A stretch of DNA of 64,000 nt from Euphorbia lathyris (GCF_963576675.1 NC_088915.1:33633501-33697500); one strand, 5' to 3'; positions 23,961 through 36,359 are shown, counted from the first letter of the stretch. Notes: generated from the sequence alone by a model not told the origin. Translations and numbers: made by a program.

Positions 23961-25434
23961 TCATTGAAATTAAATCAGCATCTTTCAGTAATAATTGAGT
24001 GAGGGGTTTAGTGATTTTTGAAAAGTCTTTTATGAACCGTCTATAAAACCCCGCATGTCCTAAAAAGCTCCTAACCAATTTTACATTGGTAGGGGGTGGC
24101 AGTTTTTCAATTACCTCAATTTTTGCCGGATCGACCTTGATCCCCTTTCCCGACACCTTGTGTCTTAATACTATACAATTTTGGACCATAAACTGGCACT
24201 TTTCCCAATTGAGTGCCAAGTTTTTGTCTTCACAACGTTCTAAGACTCGGTCCAACTTTTCAAGACATTGGTCGAAAGTAGGTCCTACAACATTAAAATC
24301 ATCCATGAAAATTTCTAGGAACTCCTCGACCATGTCAGAAAACATAGCCATCATACAACGTTGGAATGTGGCAGGGGCATTACATAATTCGAAAGGCATC
24401 CGCCTATATGCGAAAGTCCCATAGGGACAAGTGAATGTGGTTTTCTCTTGGTCCAAAGGGTCCACAGGAATTTTCATATAGCCGGATAGCCCATCTAAAG
24501 TACAGAAAAATTCGTGCCCTGCCAACCGTTCCAACATTTGATCGATAAATGGTAAAGGGAAGTGGTCTTTACGGGTGGCCTCGTTTAATTTCTTATAATC
24601 TATGCATACACGCCAACCCGTAACCTTTCTAGTTGGGATTAATTCCCCTTTTTCATTTTCCATTACCGTTGTTCCCCCTTTTTTGGGCACGCATTGAACC
24701 GGGCTTACCCATTGGCTATCAGAAATCGGAAAGATGATACCTGCGTCGAGGAGTTTTATAACCTCGGCTTTTACCACCTCTTTCATGTTAGGGTTGAGCC
24801 GTCGTTGAGGTTGGGCGGATGGCTTGATCTCTTCCTCAAGGAAAATCCTATGCGTGCAGATTTTGGGGTCGATGCCTTTGATGTCGTGGATTGACCATCC
24901 AAAGGCCCCTTTATGTTGCATCAGCACCTCCATCAATTTTTCTTCATGTTCAACTCCATGGACGTCTATCAGTGTCCTACCGGTTGCAAGGAACGGTCTC
25001 CCAAGAAGAATGGGGACGGAGTCATCTTCTTCCATGTCGAGGACCACAAAATCGACCGGGAAGATCAGTTTGTCCACCTTCACCAATACATCTTCAACTA
25101 TGCCTCTAGGCCGTGCGATCGACCTATCCGCTAGCTGCAGTGTCATGTTTGTTGGTTTAGGCTCTCCGAGTCCCAATTTCCTGAAAATTGATAAAGGCAT
25201 AAGATTAATACTTGCTCCTAAATCGCATAATGCCCTATCTATGTGCATGTTGCCTATCCTACACGGGATGGTAAAGCTCCCTTGATCTTTAAGCTTGGGG
25301 GGTAATTTATGGGTGATTATGGCCGAGCATTGTTTTGTTAAAGCCACTATCTCATTTTCCCCAAACTTTTTCTTTTTCGACAACATGTCTTTAAGAAATT
25401 TTGCATAGTTCGGCATTTCCTCTAGTGCTTCCAT
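23932..25434 (-). pseudogene. Element B protease and reverse transcriptase
   Basis: A 500-codon frame, open also upstream of the first ATG. Protease motif ALCDLGASINLMP and flap-side text ILLGRPFLATG are of Athila type. RT shows the VCIDYKKLNEATRKDHFPLPF block, Y-R-R-M-P-F-E-L-C-N-A-P-ATFQR (the usual GLCNAP has Glu), catalytic FMDDFNVVG and FLGHAGFYRRFI. The end runs off frame near 23960. Confidence 0.92.
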
Positions 25435-26200
25435 TAATGGAATATTGATTTCTAATCTACTAAGGATTTCCGAAAATCGAGCAAATTTCTTATCTAAGTT
25501 GGCCTTTTTCTATTTCTGAGGAAATGGCAGTTTTGGTGCATAAGGCCTAACTACTTTTTCTACAGCTACTTCAGGAGCTGGAGTTTCAGATGCGGGACCG
25601 GGGTTGCTTACCACTTCCGGTTCCCTACTTACCTGAGGTGACAGATGTGTTTGCGATGGAGGTGCCACGAGTGTGTCCACTTCCTTGTCGCTCCTTAGGG
25701 CAATGGCTTGAATTGCCTCCTCTTGTAAGAGGAACGCCTCTTGGCATTCCCTTTCTTCTTGTCTGATTGTGGCAAGCTGGTTACTCAGGGTCCTGCATGC
25801 CTCCTCGTTGGCTGCCAGTCAGACGGATATCTCTCTTAAGAGGGTCATTATTCCTTCTGAGCACTCTGTTTGCCTGCCATAAAAATCAGAGTTAGAATGG
25901 GGACATGGAAGGGTATCCACGGGTGCCATGTAGGGCGCCGGTGGATATCGTGTATGCTCCTGATCGTAATAGTTGTAAGTTGGGGGTTCAGAATTATACC
26001 TTTGATGATTACCCAAGTAACTTACATTCTCACCTTTAGGTACGTAATAGTTGATGTGGCATACCTTACCGGGGTGATTCTGGCCACATCTCTCACAAAA
26101 TGGTGTCCTTGGTTGGTTATTACGGCTGTATGAAGCCACAAGGAAATCCATTTTTGTGTTGAGATCGTTCATGGACGGATTTGAAGCTCTGTTGTTCATA
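25435..26200 (-). pseudogene. Element B gag remnant lacking the capsid region
   Basis: Starting near 26200 the frame gives NPSMNDLNTKMDFLVASYSR and the Athila zinc knuckle CERCGQNHPGKVC (CX2CX3HX4C), then a Tyr/Pro-rich tail, LLREISV, a TGA near 25819, Gln/Glu-rich text, a TAG at 25510-25512, and the linker into protease. The corresponding text in element C follows about 300 codons of capsid that are absent here: the leader of B joins directly to the pre-knuckle segment. B therefore cannot make its own Gag shell. Confidence 0.85.
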
Positions 26201-26383
26201 ATTGCTGGAAGAACGATTTTATAAGTACAAGTAATGTTACAGAATTTAAGTAATAGTATATCAACAAGTATTTGTATATACAAGTATAAGTTATAGGCAA
26301 GTATGAATGATATAAACAAATATATTCACAATGAATGCCTAAACTAACAAATCGACCTTTGGTTCGATATTGCAGAAGAAATA

Positions 26384-26403
26384 AATCCCCGGCAACGGCG
26401 CCA
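26384..26403 (-). other. Primer binding site of element B (tRNA-Asp type)
   Basis: The minus strand carries TGGCGCCGTTGCCGGGGATT, complementary to the 3' end of plant tRNA-Asp, the Athila primer. The LTR begins 6 bp away. The same site occurs in element C at 45146-45165. Confidence 0.9.
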
Positions 26404-27367
26404 AAAACTTGACGCAGCCTCGCGCGGTTGTGGAGCGAGGCCGATCTTAGGGATAAGTGTACCCCGTCGTTATCAAGTAATAAATTTCTGGTTAAGTCCA
26501 GGTTATCGTCCACATGATTTATTTCTGCAAGTATCGAGCTACTTGGTTTCAGGAGTTATCTAGGCTTAGGGGGTTTTGAGTTTGTTTGATTAAGTTAATC
26601 TACTCCTAGGTTGAATTATACTAATCCTAACTAAGTTATCTGATTCTGACTAAGTTATTTTATGCCTAATTAAGCTACTCTACCCCTAATTAAGTTAAAC
26701 TACTCCTAAGTGATCTTTTACCAATGCAATTATCCGAAGGAACATGAATGGATACGATGATAATGAAAATAGATTGTTTAAGCAATTGAATTAAAACCTA
26801 AGTCACTTGTGTCCGAGGCGATTAACCCGACCTATCCTCCTAAAGTCCCTAGTTCGTGATTCCATTGTAAGGCCGAAACTAGCTCTAAGGCTCAGCAATT
26901 TGGGCTTAATCTTCTATAGGGTCGTCAATCCTATAGGCACTGACTAGGTCAGATTCAGCTCGCAATATGTGCCAACTTGATTTTGGGATTATCGAATGAG
27001 TTAAACCAATCAGACAAAGCGTAAGACAAATATTAAAGTATTAAAACGATTGAATAAACAAGAACTATAATATATATCAAAGATGAAAGTATTGTCACGA
27101 AGTTACAATGAGCCTAGGATTCATAACATGTATCAGAGGCTAGACAGAATATAAAAGAAGAAAAATCCCTTTCAGGGAACCTGTCTACCAATGCAGGCGT
27201 CTTCCTAGGACTTAAGGATGGAGCTTGAGCAATCCTCGGTGAACGGAGCTTCGGAGGTGTCTTTAATGGAGGTTTGAAGGATATGGAGGAGGTGGAGAGG
27301 ATTTCTCAAGATGAAAAGCTAAGAAAATTACAAAGATAAAAGATACTAATTTACATTGGAAAAACTC

Positions 27368-27375
27368 TATTTATA
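27368..27375 (-). promoter_or_regulatory. TATA box in 5' LTR of element B
   Basis: TATAAATA on minus within CCTATAAATAGAG, downstream in sense of the hairpin array and of the inverted repeat around 27463-27487. Same placement as in the other three Athila LTRs. Confidence 0.6.
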
Positions 27376-27490
27376 GGCGTGGCTCGGCTCTCTTTTTGAC
27401 CTATTTTCGTGTCCTTATACAGGTAGGAAGTCGTGGGGTCCGTCGTGGCATCGTGGGGGCGGAATTGGTCTTTTTGACAAATTCCCGCAG

Positions 27491-27726
27491 GTCTGCTCGC
27501 CGAGCAGGGCGAGCTGCTCGGCGAGCAGGCGCTGCTCGCGGCGAGCAGCGGCCTGCTCGGCGAGCAGGCCTCTGGCGGCCTGCTCGGCGAGCAGGCCTCT
27601 GGTGGCCTGCTTGGCGAACAGGCATCCTGCTCGCCCGAGCAGGCCTCTGGTGGCCTGCTCGGTGAGTAGGCCTCCAGGGGCCTGCTCGGCGAGCAGGCAT
27701 GGCCTACGGAGGCCCGCTCGTCGAGC
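27491..27726. repeat. Expanded CG-rich hairpin array in 5' LTR of B
   Basis: About ten imperfect palindromes of the CCTGCTCGGCGAGCAGG type joined by CCTCTGGTGG or CCTCTAGGGG-like spacers. The 3' LTR holds only about four. The array fills roughly 115-350 bp upstream of the TATA box. Confidence 0.9.
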
Positions 27727-28134
27727 ATTCTTGCCCGGTATGCCCCCGCGTGCTTGCCGACTGCCGTCGATGCCTTTTTCGTCCGAACTTATACCTGCGC
27801 ATGTACAGAAACTCTAGATAACATTAGTCCAAAGGCTAAATTGACCCGCCAATCGCTTATTTTGAGCAAACGCTTCGTTTGGTGCGACTTTTGACGGACC
27901 AATTAGCTTCAAAAGATAACGGATTTATACTATGCATGCTATTTTGGCCTTAATTGCCTAAATTGGTCATAAAACGAGCCTAAACAACGAAAAATAAATA
28001 AAACGTTTCCAATTCCTAACTAACTCACACAAAAGCATTTAAATGCGAGAAATGCTCGCTTATTAACTAAATAATGCTAAAACCCGTCCTAAAACCGTAC
28101 CCAAAGATAGGGGTTTTTGACCCCTATCAGGTAC

Positions 28135-28278
28135 CCCTTGGGGCACACCCCAAGCATGTGAGGACCTCCTTAATAAGTATCTCCACTAAGTGCTTTGAAA
28201 GCAATGTGGGATACTTTCCATCTTAAAAAATAAGTGTATGGGCTCTTTTCACAAATTAAAATTGGGCCAAGCCCAATA
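28135..28278 (-). repeat. Element D, 3' LTR, proximal piece
   Basis: Matches 55379-55523 of the right LTR (CACACCCCAAGCATGTGAGG and following). In sense it starts at 28278 as TATTGGGCTTGGCCC, where the partner has TGTTGGGC, so the canonical TG end has mutated to TA. The purine-rich minus-strand run TAGTGGGGGAT at 28279-28289 is the polypurine tract. Confidence 0.9.
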
Positions 28279-28789
28279 ATCCCCCACTAGAATTTTTGAA
28301 AAACGTTTTACTGAGCAGTTACCTAAGGTCAGACATAAACAGAGGTATCTTTCGATTTGAACCTTTGCGTAGTGAGTACAGTTCAGATTTTACTAGAGTG
28401 ACTCGTAGTCTTGAACTCTATCTCTGACATATATCACACCATAACCTTTTCAGAGTGTAGTTCTAATAGCCCGTGCGTTTATGGCCATACACGTCTATCC
28501 CGATTTAATGAATGCTCTAGAGTTTTGCCTAAACTCATAGGAAGCGGCCTCACTTCCACATTCATATAGGCGAGTCTATCAAAAGTACTCCTGTAGCTAT
28601 GTACTTCACTCCAAATGGAGTATAGACTTCATTAAGAGTTTCTATTATCTCAACCTCACATCGCTTCAGGATATTCATGCTTCAAATTGCATGATCTGAC
28701 ACATATTACATCACAACTTGTTATTACCCATTGAGCCTATTTCTTGGGATCTCCAATCTATAGGTTGGGTTACCATTGTGTGTAACTCA
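28279..28789 (-). other. Element D 3' untranslated region
   Basis: About 0.5 kb between the polypurine tract and the pol stop codon. No coding resemblance seen on either strand. Confidence 0.6.
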
Positions 28790-29465
28790 TCACTGTAGAG
28801 GCATGAGTCCCATACTCTTTGCCGTATTCTGGACTTTCTCTCTAACTAATCCTTTCGTCAAAGGATCGGCTAAATTCTCTTCTGAGCGTATGTGATCCAC
28901 TATAACAGCTCCTTTAGTGAGTAGCTCTCTCACATTGATGTGCTTACGACGTATCTGTCATTTCTTATCGTTGTAATAAAGATTCTGAATCTTAGCAATA
29001 GCCGCGGTACTATCGCAGTGGATCAATACAGCTGGAATCAATTTTTCCCATAGGGGAATCTCAGCTAACAAACTTCTCAAACAACCTGCTTCTTCACTAG
29101 CCACAGCTAGTGCAATCAGTTCTAATTCCATGGTTGATTGAGCTAGGATAGTCTGTTTTTTAGACTTCCATGAAACGACACCACCAGCTATATTGAAAAT
29201 ATAGCCACTAGTAGCCTTGGAATCATCTGATAAGGTATTCCAGTCAGCATCACTATATCCTTCAAGGACTGCTGGAAACCTTTGATAATGTAATCCAAGT
29301 TTCATGGTTCTTTTAAGGTATCTCATGACCCTTTCTATAGCATTCCAATGCTCCACACTAGGTCTACTAGTAAATCTGCATAGCAATCCTACGACATATG
29401 CGATGTCGGGTCTAGTACAATCAGTGGCATAACGAAGACTGCCAATTATGCTAGCATACTCTGAT
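28790..29465 (-). pseudogene. Element D RNase H domain and pol C-terminus
   Basis: Frame-shifted from the RT ORF near 29465. It contains [36 protein letters not shown] (where family members have E-A-E-Y) and ADPLTKGL near the end, the copia RNase H signature. One TGA at about 28956 stands for an Arg codon. The gene ends at the TGA at 28790-28792. Confidence 0.88.
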
Positions 29466-31538
29466 TGTCTTACACTGGAAAAGTTTTATACTCGGGTCGT
29501 AAGGTGTACATGCAGGTTTACAGTCAAAGTAGTTATATTTCTTTAGAATCTTCTCAATGTAGTGAGATTGATCTAAATAAATTCCAGTTTCAGACCTAGT
29601 TATCTTTATGCTAAGAATGTCGTTCGCTTCTCCTAGATCTTTCATATCAAAGTGTTCACACAGCATTGACTTAACAACATTCACAACATGAATATTAGAT
29701 CCAAAAATAAGCAAGTCATCAACATATAAGCATATAATGGTGCAAAGACCATTTTCAAATTTGTAGTAGATGCATTTATCACTTTCATTCACTTTAAAGC
29801 CATTTGACATAATCAGGTTATCAAATTTAGCATGCCATTGCTTAGGTGCTGGTTTTAGCCCATATAAAGACTTATCTAACTTATATACCTTATGGGCTTG
29901 ACCAAAGACTACAAAGCCCTTAGGTTGATCCATATAAACCTCTTCTTCTAATTCACCATTCAAAAAAGCAGTTTTAACATCCATTTGGTGCACCACTAGA
30001 TTGTGCACAGAAGCAATATCAATCAAAACACGTATTGACGTAATCCTAGTGACATGTGAATAAGTATCAAAGAAATCAACATTTTCTCTTTGTCTAAAGC
30101 CTTTAGCTACAAGACGGGCCTTATACTTATCTACTAAACCATCAGGTTTCAGTTTCTTTTTAAGGATCCATTTACAACCTATTGGTTTGCAACCTGGTGG
30201 TAAGTCTACTAAGTGCCAAGTTTGGTTTGACTCAAGTGAGTCCATTTCATCATTAATGGCTTCTTGCCATAAATCAGCATCTAATGAGGTTAAGGCTTCT
30301 TGTATAGTAAGTGGATCCTCTTCTACTGTGAAAGCATAAAAGTCAGAACCAAAGTCTTTAGATACTCTAGGTCTCTTACTTTTCCTAGGTTCAAATTCCT
30401 CAAGCTCTTTTTGCACTATATGTCTAATAGCAGGCATGTTACTAGATGATGCACCCCCACTATTTCTCAATTTAAAAGGAAATCTATCTTCATAAAAGTC
30501 GGCATCATTTGACTCCAAAATAACATGTGCATTCAAGTCATAGAACCTATATGCTTTGCTATTCACAGCATATCCAATAAACACACATTCATAAGCCCTA
30601 CTAGCAAGTTTGACTCTCTTAGGGTCAGGAATCCTAACATAAGCCAAACAGCCCCAAGTTCTAAAATATGATAGGCTAGGTGTTTTATTTTTCAAGATCT
30701 CACAAGGAGAGATTTTGCTTTTTGACTTAGGGACCCTATTTAGCACATAGCAAACAGTCAATAGGATTTCTCCCCACCAATGTGAGGCAGCACCTGAACT
30801 AAGCATAATAGCTACTACAGATTCGGTAAGTGTCCTATTTCTCCTTTCAGCCTTTCCGTTCATTTCTGGTGAATAACGTGCTGTGGTTTCATGAATAATA
30901 CCATGTGATTTATAAAAATCAATAAACACACTAGAACCATATTCTGTGCCTCTATCACTACGAAGTCTCTTGACTTTCCTATTGTATTGATTTTCTATTT
31001 CAACTATAAACAACTTAAACATCTCAAACGCTTCACTTTTATTTTTCATTAGATAAACAAAAGTAAAGTCAGAACAGTCATCAATAAAGGTTATAAAATA
31101 CCGTTTGTCATTTCTAGTCAACTTTCCATCTAATTCACATATATCAGAATGAATTAATCCTAGAGGTTCAGAATTTCTAACAACCGATTTATGAGGTGTT
31201 TTTGTGATTTTTGCCTGACTACAATAATCACATTTAAGAAACTCAATTAAGTTCAATTTTGGAATTAATCCCAAGTTACTCATATTTTTAATGATACGCT
31301 TATTAACATGACAAAAAGGAGCATGCCAAACATTAAAAGTACACAAGGAGTAAACAGAAGCATTCACTTTATTAATCTCAACATTTAACTTAAACATGCC
31401 TTCAGTAGCATAACCTTTTCCTACAAACATATTGTTCTTAGTCAAAGTAAATAAATCTGCTCTTATAGTCTGAGTAAAACCAGCCTTGTTGAGAAGATAG
31501 CCCGAAACCAAATTTTTCCTCATTTCTGGAGTATGCAT
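29451..31538 (-). pseudogene. Element D integrase and reverse transcriptase
   Basis: Open frame of nearly 700 codons; its first few codons as read belong to inserted element E, and D begins at 31538. In order: VSGYLLNKAGF (post-protease), GAG-pre-integrase zinc region (WHAPFCHVN, CDYCSQAK), integrase core with FIDDCSD, RSDRGTEY and NGKAERRNRTL (D-D-E kept), WGCLAYVR, then RT with KARLVAKGF, DVKTAFLNGEL, SLYGLKPAPKQWH and catalytic YVDDLLIFG. The usual LGH in the zinc region has become FCH. Confidence 0.92.
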
Positions 31539-32877
31539 TGTTAAAACACCTTTCCACATGATTTTGATTTGACAAAATTATTTAAGTAATTGATAAAAAA
31601 ATATTCCAACACATTAAATTTAAATGCTTTGATTTATTCATACTAATGTGTTTGTTCAATGTTGAGTTTATTGTTTATAAGACATTATGATAAAGAAAGA
31701 CTAAAGGCCCATAAGTGGAAATCAAGCCCAAGTCAACACATCAAGACCTCACGGTCCAAGATCTCAAAACGCGGTCATTTTGTACAAAGCACAAGCTCGG
31801 CATGAAGAAGGATCGAGAAGCCTTCTCTCAATTGCTTCAAGATGAAGCTGCTGAGTGTATCGACAAGAAGTACACGACAGCGGCAGACAAGAACCAACTT
31901 CTAGACAAAGTATTTCTACTTTGGGTAAAGTTCAGAAGGCGCAGGAAGCTGTCTGGACGACTTTGCCAAATATGTCGAAACATTCTGTTTACCGGATGAA
32001 AAGCTGCGGAGCACTGCCGTGGACAGAAGATACAAGAATTTCATTGGCCAACGACACTGAGCACATACTGAGTGACAACGACAGGAAGCCGTTTCCCTCC
32101 AACGGTTATTTCGAAATTCGAAATTACCGGTGCCTCAAGTGTCACTATATAAAGGCCTCTCATTTGCTTCATTCGATGCAGATCTTCAATTAGTTGAAAC
32201 GCTGTCCAAATTTATACATGAAGTTCTGTGAGAAAAGCAAAGCAAAAATCTTACACCAATTTCCAATTATTGTGTAAAAGTCTAGAGTGATTTTCAATCA
32301 TCTAAAGTGTCTTAGCAATTGTTGTTTAGGACAAACACTTTATCATTTCTAGAAGAATAGAAAGGAGAGGCTGAGTACTCAGTTATAGTACTCAGCGGTA
32401 GATATAGGAGTGAGTAGAGGTATAGAGGAAGGTACTCTTGTATACTCAGCTTCTATTGTAAAAGGTTTCGTGCTCTACCTTTAAAGAGCTCAGTATAGAA
32501 TTCAAAAAGCTCGGACGAGTTCCGGGGACTGGACGTAGTCGGAGAGGCCGAACCAGGATATGTCTACTGAGTAACATATTTCTAACCCTTAAACTCCTTT
32601 ATATATATTGCTTGCTATAAAACTGACTAAGTAACGAACTCACGCTGAGTTGAGTGCACTAAGAAGATGAGTTCAGGAATAGACTCTAAGTGCTATCTCC
32701 TGACTCAAGGAAAGAAAAAGACTCAGTCACAAGTTGACTAAGCTTGTGTCTTAAATCTACTTAGCGCCGCTATGTAAACCATTTCTTAAGAAAAGAAGTC
32801 AGCCTAAACGGATAAAATTTTAAATAGTTCCTACCCCCCCCTTGGAACTAAACTTGTCACGTTATAAGGGACCAACA
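31539..32877 (+). repeat. Element E, 5' LTR
   Basis: Starts TGTTAAAACACC (the partner has TGTTGAAACACC) and ends GACCAACA. Few differences from 41871-43210 by eye. TATA box at 32146-32153. The ORF-like stretch 31715-32193 is LTR sequence present in both copies and resembles no known protein. Confidence 0.95.
32146..32153 (+). promoter_or_regulatory. TATA box of element E 5' LTR
   Basis: TATATAAA within CACTATATAAAGGCC, repeated at 42479-42486 in the 3' LTR. Position about 0.6 kb into the LTR fits the U3/R border. Confidence 0.65.
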
Positions 32878-32879
32878 AG

Positions 32880-32891
32880 TGGTATCAGAGC
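32880..32891 (+). other. Primer binding site of element E (initiator tRNA-Met)
   Basis: TGGTATCAGAGC, two bases after the LTR end, is the exact complement of the plant initiator tRNA-Met 3' end used by most Ty1/copia elements. Confidence 0.95.
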
Positions 32892-32939
32892 TTAACAGCT
32901 CACTGAGCAAGATATAACTATCTTGAGCTGATCCCCACA

Positions 32940-34682
32940 ATGGCTGAGAATAGCACTCGTTTCCTCCCAGGAAATCAGACAACTCAGATTTTACCTGAGG
33001 GACTATCCATTACTCGACCTCCTCTGTTCTTCAGGTCTAACTATACCTTTTGGAAGAACAGAATGAAAAATTTCATTCAGGCAACAAATATGAGTGCATG
33101 GCTTTATATAGTCCAAGGCCCATTTGTTGCTGTTGAAACTATTGACGGCCAAACGGTTGTTAATGCTGAGACTAAATGGACAGAGGATGATCTCAAGAAG
33201 CTACAAAACCATGCTTCGGCTATAAACATGCTTCAATGTGCGTTAGATGCTGCAGAGTACAACAAAATTTCAGGTTGTGAGTCAGCGCATGAGATCTGGA
33301 AGAAGCTGGAGGTCACCTACGAAGGAACCAACAAAGTGAAGGAGTCCAAGGTGAACCAGCACATGTGGTTGTACGAGCTCTTTGAAATGAATGATGATGA
33401 AGGAATCTCTGACATGAACTCAAGATTCACAAACATAATCAACGAGCTCAAGAGACTTGGCAAGATCTTTACTGAGGAAGAGCAAGTCAAGAAGATACTG
33501 AGTAGTCTTCCTAAAAGTTGGCAAGCCAAGAAAACTGCTGTTGAGGAAGCTCAAGACTTAACCACCTACAAGTATGATGAACTCATTGGCTCACTGATGA
33601 CCCATGAGATCTCAATGAAGAACTTCGAGGTGAAGGAGAAGTCTGAAGACAAGAAGCAAAAGTCTCTTGTCATGAAAGCAGACTCCATTGATGGGAGCTC
33701 AATAGATGATGAAGAAATGGCAATGTTCACTAGAAAGATGAAAAGGCTGTTCAGAAAGAATGATAAATATTCCAAGAAGCCTTACAAGAAGTTTGATAAG
33801 TACAAAGCTGAGTCAAGCGACAGCAAGTACAAGAAGGACAACTCAAAGCCCATTACATGCTTTGAATGTCATCAAACTGGCCATATCAAATCAAGCTGTC
33901 CTACCTTGAGGAAGGAAAGGAAGAACGGCAAGAAGGCAATGGTGGCAACCTGGAGTGATAGTGATGAGTCATCATCATCAGGAGACGATGCCACTGAGTC
34001 AGCAAAGATCTGCTTCATGGCAGATGAGCTTGCTGAGACTTGTGTTTCTGAGCATGCTGACCCCTCCGTTGCATCTAACAATGAGGCACACTCAACTGAG
34101 GTAATATCACTACCCTTGCTCAGAAATGAAATGATAAATGCCCTGAGTGACCTCTACACACTGGTCAAAAAGTGTAACAAGAAGGTTAGAGCACTCAGCA
34201 GGCGATGTGATGAGATTAAAGAGGTCAAACTGAGTGACCTTCGATATCTTCTCCAAGACAACTGAACTTTGTATAGTAACGTAGAAATTATGCAAAAGTT
34301 TGTTTCCGAGGTCCAATCAGATTCTAAGAAACTGAAAAAGGATGTCACATTTATTCAGAACCAACTCAAGGTTCCGAATAAAAGAAATATTCCTCTGAAC
34401 ACTCAGTACCGAAGTACTAGTCAGCAGAGATGGAATCCTCAGCGGAATGTCCAGTGTGACTTCTGTGGGAAGAAAGGACACACCACAAAGGTGTGCTGGC
34501 ACGCTCTGCACTGGGGTGCTGACCAGTTAGTGAGATATCCTAAACGGAAGGCCAGCTGTGACTTCTGTGGGAAAAATGGACACACTGTCCAAGTGTGTTG
34601 TCATAAAATGAAATATGATGCTTTACCTACTGAGCCTAACAAACAAGGACCCAAAAAGAATTGGGTACCTAAAAGTAACTAG
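32940..34682 (+). pseudogene. Element E gag with three zinc knuckles
   Basis: ATG at 32940. The UBN2-type gag core spans roughly residues 25-230 (FRSNYTFWKNRMKNF, YEGTNKVKESKV, ILSSLPKSW). First knuckle CFECHQTGHIKSSC. A TGA at 34263-34265 interrupts the frame, which then continues in phase with a Lys-rich segment and two closely similar knuckles, CDFCGKKGHTTKVC and CDFCGKNGHTVQVC. The frame stops at a TAG at about 34680, and pol continues in another frame. It would form the particle and bind RNA. Confidence 0.9.
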
Positions 34683-34687
34683 CTATA

Positions 34688-36359
34688 TTGCAGGTAAGCC
34701 TGAGGTATGCTGAGAAGTCAAAGATGTGGTACATTGACAGCGCATGCTCGAGGAATATGACTGGTGATGAAACTCAGTTCATCACATTTGTGCGTAAACA
34801 AGGTGGAAGTGTAAGTTTTGGAGACAACAAAAAGGGTAAGATAGTAGGGTCAGGAACCGTTGGTGGTAATCCTACTATTGAGTCAGTCTCCCTAGTCAGC
34901 GGACTCAAATATAACTTACTCAGCGTAGCTCAGCTATGTGACAGTGGGAGAAAAGTTATATTTGATAACACTGGATGTAAAATATTCGAGGGTAAAACAA
35001 ATGAGTTGATTTTAACTGCCCCTCGTATTGATAATGTCTTTATGCTGAACTTAGAAAAGAAGCTTTCAAAAACTGTATGCTTAGTGTCAAAGGAAGAAAA
35101 TTCCTGGCTATGGCACAGGAGACTTGGTCATGTAAGCATGGACCTCCTGGCCAAACTAGCAAGAAAGCAATTAGTTGAGGGACTGCCAGAACTTAAGTTT
35201 GAAAAAGACCAACTATGCCACGCTTGTCAAGCTGGAAAACAAACCAAATAATCTTTTCATAGTAAAAACATTGTCTCAACTAAGCGTCCATTAGAGTTAC
35301 TACACTTGGATCTCTTCGGTCCAGTCCAGCCGCTGAGCTTGGGTGGTAGAAGATTTTCCTTGGTCATTGTAGATGACTTTTCTCGGTACAATTGGATCAT
35401 CTTGCTGAGTAGCAAGGATGAAACCTTTGAGACATTTTCAACTTTAGTAAGAAAACTTGAAAATGATAAAGACCTTAAGTTAGCTCACATCCGAAGTGAT
35501 AATGGTGGAGAATTCAAGAACCAACAGTTTGCTGAATTCTGTGAAGCCAACGGCATTGACCATAATCTTTCTGCTCCTAGAACGCCTCAACAAAATGGGG
35601 TTGTTGAAAGTAAAAACAGAACCTTGGTTGAAATAGCCAGGAACAATGTTGAGTGAGCATAGGCTTTCAAAGTACTTTTGGGGAGAAGCTGTCAACACAG
35701 CATGCTACATACTTAATAGGGCTCTAGTTAGACCCATATTAAAAAAGACTCCCTACGAACTTTGGAAAGGACGAAAGCCCAACATTGGATACTTTCGTGC
35801 CTTTGGTTGTAAATGTTTTATTCTAAATACCAAAGACAACCTAGCTAAGTTTGACTCAAAAGCTGATGAAGCTATCTTTTTAGGCTACTCAACAAACAGC
35901 AAAGCATACAAAGTTTTCAATAAACGAACTCAGGTCTTAGAAGAGTCAGTACACGTTGAGTTCGATGAAACTAACCCTGTAGGAAAAGACAAGCAGCTGA
36001 CTGAGGATGATCCATACTCAGCACCCGCTGACCAAGAAACAGCCGCTGAGTCACTACCTCAAGGGCTGACCAAAGGTAAAAGCGAAACTCAAATTGTTTT
36101 CACTGACCAATCTACACCTGCAGAGATTGTTGAAACACAACCAGCTCAAGACATCAATCTTCCAAAAGAGATCAGAATACCAAGAGGATACTCAGAAAGT
36201 GCCATTCTTGATGCTGCTGAAAACACCCTAATGACTAGAAATCAACTCAAGAGATACCTCAGCAACGTAGCATTCGTCTCAATTCAGGAACCAAAGAACT
36301 TCGCTGAGGCTGAGTATGATGAGTTCTGGATTAATGCAATGCAAGAAGAACTTGATTAG
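34688..36359 (+). pseudogene. Element E protease and integrase
   Basis: The protease motif reads MWYIDSACSRNMTGD, so the catalytic D-S-G of the family is D-S-A. The zinc-binding segment (WLWHRRLGHVS, CHACQAGKQ) and integrase core (VDDFSRYNW, RSDNGGEF, NGVVESKNRTL) follow. A TAA at 35249-35251 and one inserted base near 35645 break the frame. The second part (35646-36359) has FWGEAVNTACYILNR and FGCKCFILN. It ends at a TAG where Gln is expected. Confidence 0.9.

Larger units (their letters stand above)
101..28129 (-). mobile_element. Element B: Athila-type Ty3/gypsy, itself split by element A
   Basis: Bounded by TG...CA and an exact 5-bp target duplication GGTAC (96-100 and 28130-28134). The minus-strand pol order PR-RT-RH-INT and a primer site complementary to tRNA-Asp identify Ty3/gypsy of the Athila type. 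Element A (1556-20473) is inserted in the left LTR. Excluding A and one target-duplication copy, B is about 9.1 kb. The capsid part of gag is missing, no 3' ORF is present, and pol carries stops and a frameshift, so B is defective. Confidence 0.93.
26410..28129 (-). repeat. Element B, 5' LTR
   Basis: 1720 bp, TG...CA ends, followed by target duplication GGTAC (28130-28134). In sense it starts TGATAGGGGTCAAAAACCCC. It is longer than the 3' LTR mainly through expansion of the CG-rich hairpin array at 27491-27726. TATA box on the minus strand at 27368-27375. Confidence 0.95.

Noticed and set aside
27491..27726. Possible CRISPR-like array of repeats and spacers
   Set aside because: Spacers are short, similar to each other and part of an LTR in a plant genome; units are imperfect palindromes, not direct repeats with unique spacers.
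27396..27817. Repetitive Arg/Ala-rich ORFs over the hairpin array of element B
   Set aside because: Translation of the CG-rich palindromic repeats in several frames; copy number changes between sister LTRs and there is no family resemblance.
31715..32193. ORFs of 94-118 codons in the E LTRs (also 42048-42526)
   Set aside because: Present identically in both LTRs, spanning the TATA box, with no recognisable domain; best read as untranslated U3-R sequence.
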